A DNA stretch of 64,000 nucleotides from Enterovibrio baiacu (GTDB lineage Bacteria > Pseudomonadota > Gammaproteobacteria > Enterobacterales > Vibrionaceae), in the NCBI RefSeq assembly GCF_004120195.1, contig NZ_SCHN01000006.1, positions 62,001-126,000 of the forward strand, given 5' to 3'. Of this stretch, positions 10,325 through 18,654 are shown piece by piece. Position 1 is the stretch's first letter, and every line of letters begins with the position of its first letter. The notes under the pieces were generated by a model. That model saw only the letters and a list, made by a program, of their open reading frames with translations, was not told the DNA's origin and searched no databases. The position numbers and the translations under genes were made by a program.

Positions 10325-10827
10325 GCTGCACCGTCCAGTGAGTGTCGATTCACGACAATGAATATCAATTAATGAAACGTATCGTTTCACAAATTAAAAT
10401 AACGAGCAATTAATAACCATTTTTTCACACAAGGTCAACACAAATGAGGGAGAAGAATGCAAAGAAAGAGAAGCCGAAGCGAAGAGCGTTTTGCGGTTTT
10501 ATGCTTTTCAAAGGTGTGCATTTGTTTCGGGTTCTTCCACCCTTCGCGTTAAACCTCTGTTAAATCCAGATCACATAACCTATTAAAATATCGGGATTTT
10601 CGCGCTTCGGAAACTACGTAGTTTTTACGGGGTATAGACGAGGTGCAGAAATCCACAATCAACCACTTGCAACAAGAATCAGCAAAACCCTTACGTAGAT
10701 ATACGGAGATTCTGCGCCACCAGCCCCCTCTCTTTTGTCGTGCTACGTGCGAAGTAACACGGCTATTTTGTTAACAAGATGTTTCGCATTCTTGAGGTCG
10801 AACGCAACGATCAAAAGGATGTGAATC
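10325..10827. other. Intergenic region between pta and the TRAP operon
   Basis: About 500 bp with no convincing gene. It must contain both divergent promoters. It holds a 14-bp perfect palindrome and two TACGTAG boxes (see the entry at 10611-10708). Confidence 0.5.
10611..10708. promoter_or_regulatory. Repeated TACGTAG boxes upstream of the TRAP operon
   Basis: AAACTACGTAGTTT (10611-10624) is a perfect palindrome. TACGTAG at 10615-10621 recurs at 10692-10698, and each copy is followed a few bases later by a TACGG(G/A)G segment. The pair lies 130-215 bp before dctP. The NarL-type regulator encoded at 15428-16090 is the obvious candidate to bind here, but that is inference. Confidence 0.4.
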
Positions 10828-11922
10828 ATGATCACTGTTACCTCAACCGCGAAAAAAGTGCTGCTCATGCTCGGCACGGTCACACTGCTTACGACAGCAA
10901 GTTTTTCTTCTTTTGCTGCCGACAAGGTTTATCGCTTAAAGCTGGCGGAAACCTGGGGGCCAAACTTCCCCATCTTCGGTGATGCCACCAAGAATATGGC
11001 AGCGATGGCTGAGAAGATGTCGAACGGTCGTCTTCAAATCCGTATCGACTCATCAAACAAGCACAAAGCACCGTTTGGTGTGTTTGACATGGTAAAAGCA
11101 GGCCAGTACGACATGGGACATTCCGCCTCTTACTACTGGAAAGGAAAAGTCCCGAATACCCTGTATTTCACCACAATGCCATTCGGCATGGTCGCCTCTG
11201 AACAATACGCATGGTTCTACCACGGCGGTGGCATGGCACTGATGGAAGAGGTGTATTCCCCGCACAACTTGCTATCATTCCCTGGCGGTAACACTGGCGT
11301 GCAGATGGGCGGTTGGTTTCAAAAAGAAATCAACAGTGTTGATGATCTGAATGGCCTGAAAATGCGCATTCCCGGCTTTGCGGGCGAAGTGCTTGCCAAA
11401 CTTGGGGCAAGCCCAACCAACATTGCGCCGGGCGAACTCTACACAGCGCTAGAACGCCGCACGATTGATGCTCTTGAGTGGGTTGGCCCAGGTCTTGATT
11501 TGCGCATGGGCTTCCACAAAGTTGCCCCCCTTTACTACACAGGTTGGCATGAGCCAGCAACGGAATTGCAGTTCCTGTTCAACAAACGTAGCTGGGACAG
11601 GCTGCCAGAAGATCTGCAAGAAATCCTGCGCGTTGCCATGCGCACTGCCTCTTACGACATGTATATTCAAAACGCCCATGCCAGTGCAGAAGCGTGGGAA
11701 ACCATGTTGAATGAGTACCCCGATATCCAAGTGAAGCAGTTCCCAGAATCTGTGCTTACGGCCATGAAAACCGCCAACGATGCCTTGCTCGCTGAACACG
11801 CAGCAAACGACGCACAAGCCAAGAAAATTCTCGATTCACAAGCGGAATACCTCAAGAAAGCCCGCCGCTGGACCACGATTTCAGACAAGGCATACCTCAA
11901 CAGTCAGCAGACCGCTGAGTAG
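10828..11922 (+). CDS. dctP: TRAP transporter substrate-binding protein, DctP family
   Basis: The periplasmic solute receptor of a tripartite ATP-independent transporter, 364 residues. Signal peptide 1-30 (cleavage near SSFA-ADK). Typical DctP features include LAETWGPNFPIFG near the mature N-terminus, GLKMRIPGFAGEVLAKLGASP with the Arg that pairs with substrate carboxylates, and PGELYTALERRTIDALEWVGPG. First gene of a P-Q-M operon. The ligand cannot be read from sequence; a carboxylated compound is likely. AAGGATG precedes the ATG. Confidence 0.92.
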   Translation: MITVTSTAKKVLLMLGTVTLLTTASFSSFAADKVYRLKLAETWGPNFPIFGDATKNMAAMAEKMSNGRLQIRIDSSNKHKAPFGVFDMVKAGQYDMGHSASYYWKGKVPNTLYFTTMPFGMVASEQYAWFYHGGGMALMEEVYSPHNLLSFPGGNTGVQMGGWFQKEINSVDDLNGLKMRIPGFAGEVLAKLGASPTNIAPGELYTALERRTIDALEWVGPGLDLRMGFHKVAPLYYTGWHEPATELQFLFNKRSWDRLPEDLQEILRVAMRTASYDMYIQNAHASAEAWETMLNEYPDIQVKQFPESVLTAMKTANDALLAEHAANDAQAKKILDSQAEYLKKARRWTTISDKAYLNSQQTAE

Positions 11923-11928
11923 CCTTTT

Positions 11929-11956
11929 GCGCCGAGCAATTGTTCGGCGCCTTTTT
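11929..11956 (+). terminator. Attenuator hairpin between dctP and dctQ
   Basis: GCGCCGA / TCGGCGC stem with a loop that can extend it, followed by CTTTTTCGTTTT. It sits in the short gap between the receptor gene and the membrane-subunit genes. It would let the receptor be made in excess over the permease. Confidence 0.75.
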
Positions 11957-11980
11957 CGTTTTGCTTGAACAGGATGTCTT

Positions 11981-12508
11981 ATGCAAAGCCTGATAGTTCT
12001 GGAACGGCTCATAAACCGCATCGCCGACGCGCTCGGTTGGATAGCCAGTTCCTTATTTCTCTTATTGATGCTCAATGTATTTTACAACGTGGTAATGCGT
12101 TACGCCTTCGACAGCGTGTCTATCGCACTGCAAGAAATGGAATGGCATTTGTTTTCTGCCGTTTTTCTATTGGGCGTGCCTTACGCCGTGAAAGCAGGCG
12201 GACACGTGCGCATTGATGTGCTGTATGAACGCTGGAGCGAGAAAACGCAGGCGCTGGTCGACCTGCTCGGTTGTGTCCTTTTCCTGATGCCGTTTGCCAT
12301 TCTCATCGTTTATTTCGGCATTGACTTCGCCAATGAGTCCTTGCAGCTTGGCGAAAGTAGTGGCGACCCCGGTGGTTTGCCACATCGCTGGATCATCAAA
12401 GCCATGATCCCGTTTTCCTTCTTCTTTATCGCCGTCACCGGGTTAGGGTTAATCCTTAACGCCCTCTCGCGTCTTCTTCGCCCAGCCGTATCAGGGAGTC
12501 TCCAATGA
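11981..12508 (+). CDS. dctQ: TRAP transporter small permease, DctQ family
   Basis: A 175-residue inner-membrane protein with four hydrophobic segments (about 18-38, 50-70, 92-115, 138-160) and the DctQ hallmark NVVMRYAF followed by E-W-H (QEMEWHLFSAVFLLG). It then has AVKAGGHVRIDVLYERW, the conserved 'G-x-H-V-R-V-D' loop. It partners the large permease encoded directly downstream, whose ATG overlaps its stop codon. Confidence 0.92.
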   Translation: MQSLIVLERLINRIADALGWIASSLFLLLMLNVFYNVVMRYAFDSVSIALQEMEWHLFSAVFLLGVPYAVKAGGHVRIDVLYERWSEKTQALVDLLGCVLFLMPFAILIVYFGIDFANESLQLGESSGDPGGLPHRWIIKAMIPFSFFFIAVTGLGLILNALSRLLRPAVSGSLQ

Positions 12509-13788
12509 TTGGCATTATCATGTTTGTTGTCGCCCTGTTTGCCTTGCTGATCGGCTTTCCTGTTGCCTTTACCTTCGGTGGCATTGCGTTGCTGTTCGGT
12601 GTGTGGGCGGAAGGTCTCGATATCTTCGCGTTCATGCCGTTTCGGATCATGAGCATCATGCAAAACACCGTACTTATGGCGGTGCCGCTGTTTGTGTTTA
12701 TGGGCCTTGTGCTGCAGAAAACACGTCTAGCGGAGCAATTGCTCGAAGCCATGGCACGCCTGTTTGGTGGCGTGCGCGGTGGGCTTGCCATTTCAACGGT
12801 GTTAGTGGGCAGTTTGCTCGCGGCATCAACCGGCGTGGTGGGCGCATCTGTCGTGGCAATGGGCTTAATTTCATTGCCTGTCATGCTCAAGTACCAATAC
12901 GACAAAGGCCTCGCCTGCGGCACTATTTGTGCGTCCGGCACCTTGGGGCAGATCATTCCCCCGTCTATCGTGCTCATCCTGCTTGGCGATGTGCTCGGCA
13001 TTCCCGTCGGCGATTTGTTCCAAGCAGCCGTTTGGCCGGGTTTAATGCTGGTCGGCGCATACATTCTCTACATCCTCTATTTCGCCTTTCGCCACCCTGA
13101 AGCCGCGCAAGCCATGGAGCCCGTTGAAGGCCAATCACGCAAAGAAGAAATCATCGAAGCCTTGAAAGCGGTCATTCCGCCGCTGGCACTGATCATCGTG
13201 GTGCTTGGTTCAATTTTCGCGGGCATTGCGACACCAACAGAGTCTGCTGCTTTGGGCGGCATTGGCGCGATTCTTCTGTCTCTGATCTATCGCCAGTTTT
13301 CGTGGAAGCTGTTGTATGACAGTGCCTTTGAAACCGTCAAAGTGACGGCCATGGTGTTCGGTATTTTGCTGGGTGCGACCGCCTTTTCCATGGCGTTTAC
13401 CTACACGGGCGGCGACTATTTGGTTGAAGAGTGGATGCTGGCGCTGCCGGGTGAAAAATGGGGATTTTTGATCATCACCATGCTCGTGATTTTGCTGTTG
13501 GGCTTCTTTATCGACTTCGTTGAAATCTGTTTCATCATTGTGCCGATCCTTGCCCCTGTTGCGGAGCTGATGGGCATCAACATGACGTGGTTTGCGATTT
13601 TGATTGCGATGAACTTACAGTCCTCCTTCTTAACGCCGCCGTTCGGGTTCAGCTTGTTCTACCTAAAAGGCTGTGCCCCTGATGGGATAACAACGCGGGA
13701 CATTTACCGCGGTGTCATGCCCTTTATCTTTATCCAAGTGGCGGTGCTTGCCAGTATTTTGCTCTTGCCAGAACTGTATGGGTTTTGA
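12505..13788 (+). CDS. dctM: TRAP transporter large permease, DctM family
   Basis: The 427-residue channel-forming subunit with about twelve hydrophobic segments. Family stretches include PVAFTFGGIALLFG near the N-terminus, MAVPLFVFMGLVLQ, ASGTLGQIIPPSIVLILLGD, IATPTESAALGG, and SSFLTPPFGFSLFYLKG near the C-terminus. It imports the receptor-bound solute with sodium. Its start overlaps the dctQ stop (ATGA). Confidence 0.93.
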   Translation: MIGIIMFVVALFALLIGFPVAFTFGGIALLFGVWAEGLDIFAFMPFRIMSIMQNTVLMAVPLFVFMGLVLQKTRLAEQLLEAMARLFGGVRGGLAISTVLVGSLLAASTGVVGASVVAMGLISLPVMLKYQYDKGLACGTICASGTLGQIIPPSIVLILLGDVLGIPVGDLFQAAVWPGLMLVGAYILYILYFAFRHPEAAQAMEPVEGQSRKEEIIEALKAVIPPLALIIVVLGSIFAGIATPTESAALGGIGAILLSLIYRQFSWKLLYDSAFETVKVTAMVFGILLGATAFSMAFTYTGGDYLVEEWMLALPGEKWGFLIITMLVILLLGFFIDFVEICFIIVPILAPVAELMGINMTWFAILIAMNLQSSFLTPPFGFSLFYLKGCAPDGITTRDIYRGVMPFIFIQVAVLASILLLPELYGF

Positions 13789-13858
13789 TGTTGGAGACGA
13801 GCTAAACCCTTCGCGAGTATCGCCTATGGCTTGACGAATATTGGTAATTCTTGCAACA

Positions 13859-13947
13859 GTTTGTGGCGGCTTTATACAAGGCGGAGGCTTCGATGTGTAG
13901 CAGGCCTACATGAGAAGCCGATAACGCAGTAGAAAGTCGCCACAAAC
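13859..13947. promoter_or_regulatory. Highly structured element between dctM and the Cache kinase
   Basis: The 15-base arm at 13859-13873 (starting GTTTGTGGCGG) pairs with 13933-13947 (ending CGCCACAAAC) with one mismatch. Inside are GGCTTC/GAAGCC and TGTAG/CTACA, giving a nested three-stem structure of about 89 nt. No long U tract follows, so it is not a plain terminator. It may be a structured RNA, a leader of the kinase gene, or a palindromic repeat. Confidence 0.5.
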
Positions 13948-14006
13948 GCTACAAAAAGGGTTCTACACTGAGGGGAGTCATGGTGGTCACGCAGGGAGAG
14001 CAGTGG

Positions 14007-15374
14007 ATGACACTCAAACTTAAAATCATTTTACTGACGGTGATCCCGCTGATTGTCATCAGTTACATGATTGGCTGGATCACCATTCAGCAAGCGGAGT
14101 CATTGGGAGTGAAAGAGGTTTCCACCTTTCGTGCCAGCATGCTCTCTTCCCGTGAGCAATCGATCAAAGATTACGTGAACCTCGCGACACAAAGCATCAA
14201 GCACATATACGATAACGCCGATGCGAATGACGCTGAGGCCAAGCTGCAGGTACTAGAGATCTTGCGCGAGATGCGTTACAGCGATGACGGCTACTTCTTT
14301 GTTTACGATGAAAACGGCTACAACCTTGTTCACCCGATCATGCCGGAGCTTGAAGGCCAAAACCTCATTGGCCTTCAAGATTCAAACGGAGATTTTCTGA
14401 TCCAAAACCTGATTGCCTCCGCCAAAGCAGGTGGCGGTTTTCATGAGTACCTTTGGCACAAACCGTCTACCGATGAAATCGTGCCCAAGCTCAGCTATTC
14501 CGTGTGGTTGCCCAAATGGAAATGGATGGTCGGCTCGGGCTTGTACATTGAAGACATTGGTCATCAAATAGAGGAAGTAAAAACGTCGGTTCAAGCCAGT
14601 ATCAACACCACTTACCTCGCCATCATTGTGGTGCTCATTACCTCTGTAGTGATCATGATCGTGATAGCGTTGGCGGTGAATTTACACGAACACCGCATTG
14701 CCGATATGCGGCTCAGGGAACTCGCCTACCGCACTGTCATGATGCAAGAAGACGAGAAAAAACACCTCTCACGCGAATTGCACGACGGCATTAATCAGCT
14801 ACTCGTATCTGCCAAATGCCACTTGGAGTTGCTGGCCAAAAGCGTACTCTATCGAAACGAAGACAGCGAACTCACCCACCTTCAAAAGAGTGAACGTTCC
14901 TTGGTGATGGCCATCAGTGAAGTGCGCCGAATGTCTCGTACTCTTCGCCCAACCACACTTGATGACATCGGCCTGACCGCGGCGCTAGAAAGCCTCGCCA
15001 CTGACTTTGCGTCAGCCACAAATGTTCAAGTCGATACTCACCTCGACCAAATTGATGCCACCCTGCCCCCGGATGTGGTCACCACCTTGTATCGCGTGGT
15101 GCAAGAATCCTTGGTGAACGTTGAAAAACACAGTGGCAGTTCCCTTGTTGAGCTTGAAGTGACACAGCTTGGCGAGCGCCTTCAACTCATTATTCGAGAC
15201 AACGGCATTGGCTTTAAAGTGTCAGACGCACTGAAAGGTCGCGGCATTGGTTTACGCAACATGCGAGAGCGCATCGAGTTCATTGGGGGTGATCTGGAAA
15301 TCAGTTCTAGCACCGCAAACGGCACGGAAATCATGGTGTTGTTAGACTTATCAGTAATCACCAAAGACGTGTAA
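14007..15374 (+). CDS. Cache-domain sensor histidine kinase (HisKA_3, NarX-like)
   Basis: A 455-residue membrane kinase. A first transmembrane helix (about 6-26) leads into a periplasmic single Cache domain (about 35-190; note DDGYFFVYDENG and WLPKWKWMVGSGLY, both typical of Cache type 2 sensors of small carboxylates). A second helix lies at about 202-224. The dimerisation domain has RELHDGINQLL with phospho-acceptor His259, and the ATPase domain has VVQESLVNVEKH and DNGIGF...GIGLRNM. The ATG at 14007 is preceded by GGGAGAG; an in-frame start at 13980 only adds an odd extension. It is paired with the regulator downstream and probably reports the TRAP substrate. Confidence 0.9.
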   Translation: MTLKLKIILLTVIPLIVISYMIGWITIQQAESLGVKEVSTFRASMLSSREQSIKDYVNLATQSIKHIYDNADANDAEAKLQVLEILREMRYSDDGYFFVYDENGYNLVHPIMPELEGQNLIGLQDSNGDFLIQNLIASAKAGGGFHEYLWHKPSTDEIVPKLSYSVWLPKWKWMVGSGLYIEDIGHQIEEVKTSVQASINTTYLAIIVVLITSVVIMIVIALAVNLHEHRIADMRLRELAYRTVMMQEDEKKHLSRELHDGINQLLVSAKCHLELLAKSVLYRNEDSELTHLQKSERSLVMAISEVRRMSRTLRPTTLDDIGLTAALESLATDFASATNVQVDTHLDQIDATLPPDVVTTLYRVVQESLVNVEKHSGSSLVELEVTQLGERLQLIIRDNGIGFKVSDALKGRGIGLRNMRERIEFIGGDLEISSSTANGTEIMVLLDLSVITKDV

Positions 15375-15427
15375 TCAGGGACGTTACGGGATCTGGGTGT
15401 TCAAGGATTTACAGGAGTAGATAAGCC

Positions 15428-16090
15428 ATGCGCCAAGACACAGACGACATTCGCGTATTACTGGTAGATGATCACCGCGTCGTCATCGAAGGCTTTATCG
15501 CAAGGCTGGAAAGCGAACCGGGTATTGCTGTCGTCGGCACCGCCAGCAACGGCGTTGAAGCCCTCGAACAAGCCAAAGTGCTTGACCCTGACGTTGTGCT
15601 CATGGACATCACTATGCCGATCCTCAACGGCCTAGAAGCCACCGCTTTGTTCAAGCAAGAACATCCCAACACCAAAATCCTCATGCTCACCATGCACGAC
15701 AACCGCGAATACATTCTGGAAGTGATGCAATGCGGCGCGTCCGGCTACATCCTGAAAGATGTTTCCGCCGAGGAAATGGTCAAAGCCATTGAAACCGTGC
15801 ATTCCGGCGCAAGCTACTTCTGTCAATCCGCCAGCAAAGCCCTGTTCAACACCCCAGAAGAGAGCCCTGTAAAAACCACTACAAAATCTGTCCTCAGCCG
15901 CCGAGAAATCACCGTACTCCTGCTCGTCACCGAAGGGAAAAGCAGCAAACACATCGCCCAAGAACTCGACATCAGCGTCAGAACCGTCGAAACCCACCGC
16001 CAAAACATCAAACACAAACTCGACATTACCTCCACCGCCGAAATGATCACTTATGCCGTGCAAGCCGGGCTGATTGATGGGGTTGGGTGA
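15428..16090 (+). CDS. NarL/FixJ-type response regulator
   Basis: A 220-residue regulator. The receiver domain starts RVLLVDDHRVVIEGF, with acceptor Asp60 in VLMDITMP and Lys in YILKD. The C-terminal LuxR-type helix-turn-helix reads LSRREITVLLLVTEGKSSKH...ISVRTVETHRQNI. It follows the Cache kinase by 53 bp with its own AGGAG. Partner of that kinase; probable target is the TRAP operon, where repeated TACGTAG boxes occur. This protein has no autoinducer-binding domain and should not be confused with the LuxR receptor at 18655. Confidence 0.93.
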   Translation: MRQDTDDIRVLLVDDHRVVIEGFIARLESEPGIAVVGTASNGVEALEQAKVLDPDVVLMDITMPILNGLEATALFKQEHPNTKILMLTMHDNREYILEVMQCGASGYILKDVSAEEMVKAIETVHSGASYFCQSASKALFNTPEESPVKTTTKSVLSRREITVLLLVTEGKSSKHIAQELDISVRTVETHRQNIKHKLDITSTAEMITYAVQAGLIDGVG

Positions 16091-16130
16091 TGATTGAAGG
16101 TTGAGGATTAAACAGTGATGAGAATGAAGA

Positions 16131-16163
16131 AAAAATCCCGCCAACTAGGCGGGATTTCTTTTT
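16131..16163. terminator. Bidirectional terminator
   Basis: AAATCCCGCC / GGCGGGATTT, loop AACTA, flanked by A-rich and T-rich tracts. It lies between the response regulator (+) and the luxI-type gene (-), which converge. Confidence 0.85.
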
Positions 16164-16231
16164 GTAAAGACGACATAAAAGTAGGAACAAAAGAGAAGCA
16201 TGTCGGCATTAGCATCTGTTTGTTAATGAGC

Positions 16232-16819
16232 TCAATTAATATTGATCTTCAAGCTCTCATCCACTTCCAAGCGTAAGGCAACTGAGCGCTCTTTACCGAC
16301 TTTTAGGGATTTTCCATCCCCCATGCGGCGCATGTTTAGGCCGAGTGAGCGGAGCATTCTTTCGCAGCCGACGGTGGTAACAAGCACGTAAGCGCGGATG
16401 TCGTTTTCTTGGGCGAAATCGTAGAACGAACGGATGAGTGTCAGGGCGTTGTTGCCGAACCAGCCGTTGGTGTTTTCGTAGCTCTCTTTCGACGTCGTGA
16501 AGCGCGAGATTTCCCAAACGCCCTCTTCCATTGGCGCTTCTTCGCCTTGCAGCAATTGGGGGAACACGTCTTTCAGCATGTATTCGCCTTGTGTTGGCAT
16601 GGCACGCCAGCAACCAATCACTTCTTGGTTTTCTTCCGTCAGTGCGACGTAACTGGTTTGATCCATTTCATCAAAGTTATCTGATTCCATTTCTTGCGTT
16701 GAATCGACTTCCCACCCTAAGCGCTCCAAAAAGCTGCGATGACGTAGACGGAAGATATTGTTCAGAACAGCAGGATTATTGAATTTTGATTCTGGTGTCA
16801 GGGTAATTAGCTGGCTCAT
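16232..16819 (-). CDS. LuxI-type acyl-homoserine-lactone synthase
   Basis: It makes N-acyl-homoserine-lactone signals from S-adenosylmethionine and acyl-ACP, in the cytosol. The 195-residue length is normal. The invariant LuxI residues are all present: Arg26 and Phe30 (LRHRSF), Trp36 (LGW), Asp47 and Asp50 (ESDNFDEMD), Arg72 (GCWRAMPT), Phe86 (KDVFPQLL), and Glu103/Arg106 (WEISRF). The segment GCWRAMP-x-x-GEYML-x-DVFPQLL is close to V. fischeri LuxI as I recall it. GAAGGA precedes the ATG. It is divergent from the RibD-like gene, with a lux-box-like palindrome in between. The acyl chain cannot be predicted. Confidence 0.95.
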   Translation of the reverse strand: MSQLITLTPESKFNNPAVLNNIFRLRHRSFLERLGWEVDSTQEMESDNFDEMDQTSYVALTEENQEVIGCWRAMPTQGEYMLKDVFPQLLQGEEAPMEEGVWEISRFTTSKESYENTNGWFGNNALTLIRSFYDFAQENDIRAYVLVTTVGCERMLRSLGLNMRRMGDGKSLKVGKERSVALRLEVDESLKININ

Positions 16820-17155
16820 GGTTATTCCTTCAACTTGTCGGTGGTAATCGTTTAAGGCGATTGCTTGAGAACGAGTTCAAGGCTATGGCAGCCCCTCGAC
16901 ATCGGTAAGCTGTCGGAAATAACAGTCATAAATCTGGACACTTTATCTTGTTGATAAAAAGCATTTTTATCTTGATACAACCCCCTCCCTATCACTTGTA
17001 ACAGGGGATTTTTAGGCAGCATTTTTCTATGGTTGGACTATACAAAAGCGCGGCAAAATCGCGTGAGGAAACAGGAATAGAACACCTTGGATAATCCAAA
17101 TAGAAAACGCGCATTTGCGCAGACGATACTCAGTTCTTCACAAGAGGAAAACGCA
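16820..17155. other. Divergent promoter region, luxI-type gene / RibD-like gene
   Basis: Contains the lux-box-like palindrome at 16987-17006 and, closer to the luxI-type gene, a perfect GATAAAAA-GCA-TTTTTATC inverted repeat (16953-16971) plus two direct TTATCTTG copies (about 16943 and 16967). TATGGT (17028-17033) and TATACA (17039-17044) are candidate -10 boxes for the rightward promoter. No gene. Confidence 0.5.
16987..17006. promoter_or_regulatory. Lux-box-like operator
   Basis: CCCTATCACTTGTAACAGGG has the LuxR-family operator layout NNCT-N12-AGNN with 7 of 10 positions paired. Its core CTATCA-N4-TAACAG differs by one base per arm from the CTGTCA-N4-TGACAG boxes at 21389 and 40794. TATGGT at 17028 lies where the -10 of a LuxR-activated promoter is expected for the rightward gene. 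It could also serve luxI. Confidence 0.6.
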
Positions 17156-18079
17156 ATGCCAGATGAATTAGTCATGGCATTAAACAAGGCGAAAGCGCTT
17201 TCGAGTCGTAACGGCGTTGCTTGGTTGATGTTCGAAAAGAATCAGCTCATTGCGAGTTATAGCGGCTTTGCAGGTGACCCCATGTTCGCGTCTTTAGAAC
17301 GCGTGAAGCCTGCGGCGCATCAGCGTCGTCTTTATATCTCCTCCCCACCTCATCGTCATTCCTATAAGAGCAGTGAACTGGAAGAAGTCGCAGAAACATG
17401 GGAGCTTGATTTGGTCTGCTTCCCCCAGTTGTCGGACGCCATGAACAGCGCTTTGGCGGTCGAAGCTCATGAGCCAGAGAATTACACCCTAACGACCCCC
17501 ACTTTGAGCCCAAAAAGCGAATCGATTTTCTTTGGTCCCGCCATGCTCGAAAAGCACCATAGGCCTTGGACAACCTGCTTTATTTCGATGAACAGCCAAG
17601 GTCAGGGGGTGAAATACGATCACTTTTTATCAGGGTTTGGTGCGGAAAGTACCTTTCATCACACGTTAACCAAGCATACGATTGTGGCCATCCAGAAAGG
17701 CCTGACCCAGTGCGACCCTCAGCTAAACGCAATCAAAGAGAAATGCTGCGCCATCGAAATAGAAAGTGCCGATGCCCTTGTTCAATTGCAGAACAAACTC
17801 GCCCGTGGCGGACAAAGCACCTTAGTCACCCTGTGCGACTACGCCTTCTTTTGTGAACTCGCGAACGCCAACACCGTGGATGAATGTCGAACTTATGTCG
17901 CATTAACCGAATTGCCAACCTTTCAGCCGTTGACTGCATCGTTTGGAAAGCAAGCACAAGCAGTACCGAGCCTTTTTGGTTGGCAGGTAACATCCACCCA
18001 CAGTTTTGATGCAGGTGTACTGATCCAAATGCGCCGTAAAATCCAATATATGGATGAAGCAAGCGCAATAGATGTCTGA
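17156..18079 (+). CDS. RibD-like protein lacking the deaminase zinc site
   Basis: A 307-residue cytosolic protein of uncertain function. The start at 17156 has AGAGGAAAA just upstream; a TTG at 17087 lacks support. The C-terminal half (about 125-295) follows the order of the RibD reductase (DHFR-like) domain: RPWTTCFISMNSQG in the place of the RPYVTLK-x-A-x-SLDG strand, then FLSGFGAESTFHH, TIVAIQKGLTQCDPQL (compare 'D-A-I-L-V-G-x-x-T-x-x-x-D-x-P-x-L'), and ARGGQSTL...NTVDECRTYVA (compare 'E-G-G ... D-E'). The N-terminal half resembles a deaminase fold but has no HAE or PCxxC zinc motif. So it may be a reductase-like enzyme or a binding protein diverged from RibD. It lies between luxI and luxR behind a lux-like box. 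Confidence 0.5.
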   Translation: MPDELVMALNKAKALSSRNGVAWLMFEKNQLIASYSGFAGDPMFASLERVKPAAHQRRLYISSPPHRHSYKSSELEEVAETWELDLVCFPQLSDAMNSALAVEAHEPENYTLTTPTLSPKSESIFFGPAMLEKHHRPWTTCFISMNSQGQGVKYDHFLSGFGAESTFHHTLTKHTIVAIQKGLTQCDPQLNAIKEKCCAIEIESADALVQLQNKLARGGQSTLVTLCDYAFFCELANANTVDECRTYVALTELPTFQPLTASFGKQAQAVPSLFGWQVTSTHSFDAGVLIQMRRKIQYMDEASAIDV

Positions 18080-18654
18080 TCTCCACGCCTTGGAATGCTC
18101 ACTTCGATTTTATGAATAGAAAACAGAGAATTGAAGTGAGTAAAACCACGCCACCACACTGAGCGTCTCTTCTGTATCCTTTCGTTTTGCCCACGAATAT
18201 TAACCCCTTCATCTAAATAGATATAAACAGATTAAACTCATGTTTAATTAAAACTGGCAGCAGCACTATTATATTTCTCACACTCAGTGCACATTATTTA
18301 ATTCCAATGACAGTAATGATTAAAAAATAACCAAATTTTGATCTCATTCTTTTCTTGATATTTCCCTATCACACGTCAGGACATTCTAATAAAGCGACAA
18401 GAGCAATTACTTTATTTTTCTCACTTTAGATTCAATATGGAAAATGCATCCAATACCGCCCAAAAAACTGGCCTTTCGTTTGACCGTTTCTGGAACGCAG
18501 TGCTATGTTTTAGTGCATTGATAACTTGATACAGCAAGCGTTAGAGCGAACCGTGGCACAAGTACGTCGCCGCAAACCGTATCGCCCTCACTCGATAACG
18601 ATGTCTAATTCGCCTCACTCAGCCTTTCACATCAAGGATGAAAATGTAGTATTT
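18080..18654. other. AT-rich upstream region of the luxR-type gene
   Basis: About 570 bp, clearly more AT-rich than its neighbours, with no credible gene. TCCCTATCACACGTCAGGA (about 18363-18381) repeats the left arm CCCTATCAC of the lux-like box at 16987 but has only 10 bases between CT and AG. AATGACAGTA (about 18306) matches the right arm of the box at 40794. Either may be a degenerate LuxR site. Confidence 0.4.

Noticed and set aside
13859-13947. Integron attC site
   Set aside because: The outer arms read GTT...AAC, whereas attC sites have RYYYAAC at the left and GTTRRRY at the right; no integrase or cassette array is present.
15428-16090. Second quorum-sensing LuxR receptor
   Set aside because: It has a receiver domain, not an autoinducer-binding domain, and follows its own histidine kinase, so it is a NarL-type response regulator.
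18364-18381. Fourth lux box upstream of the luxR-type gene
   Set aside because: The left arm matches but CT and AG are only 10 bases apart and the right arm does not pair well; mentioned only as a possible degenerate site.
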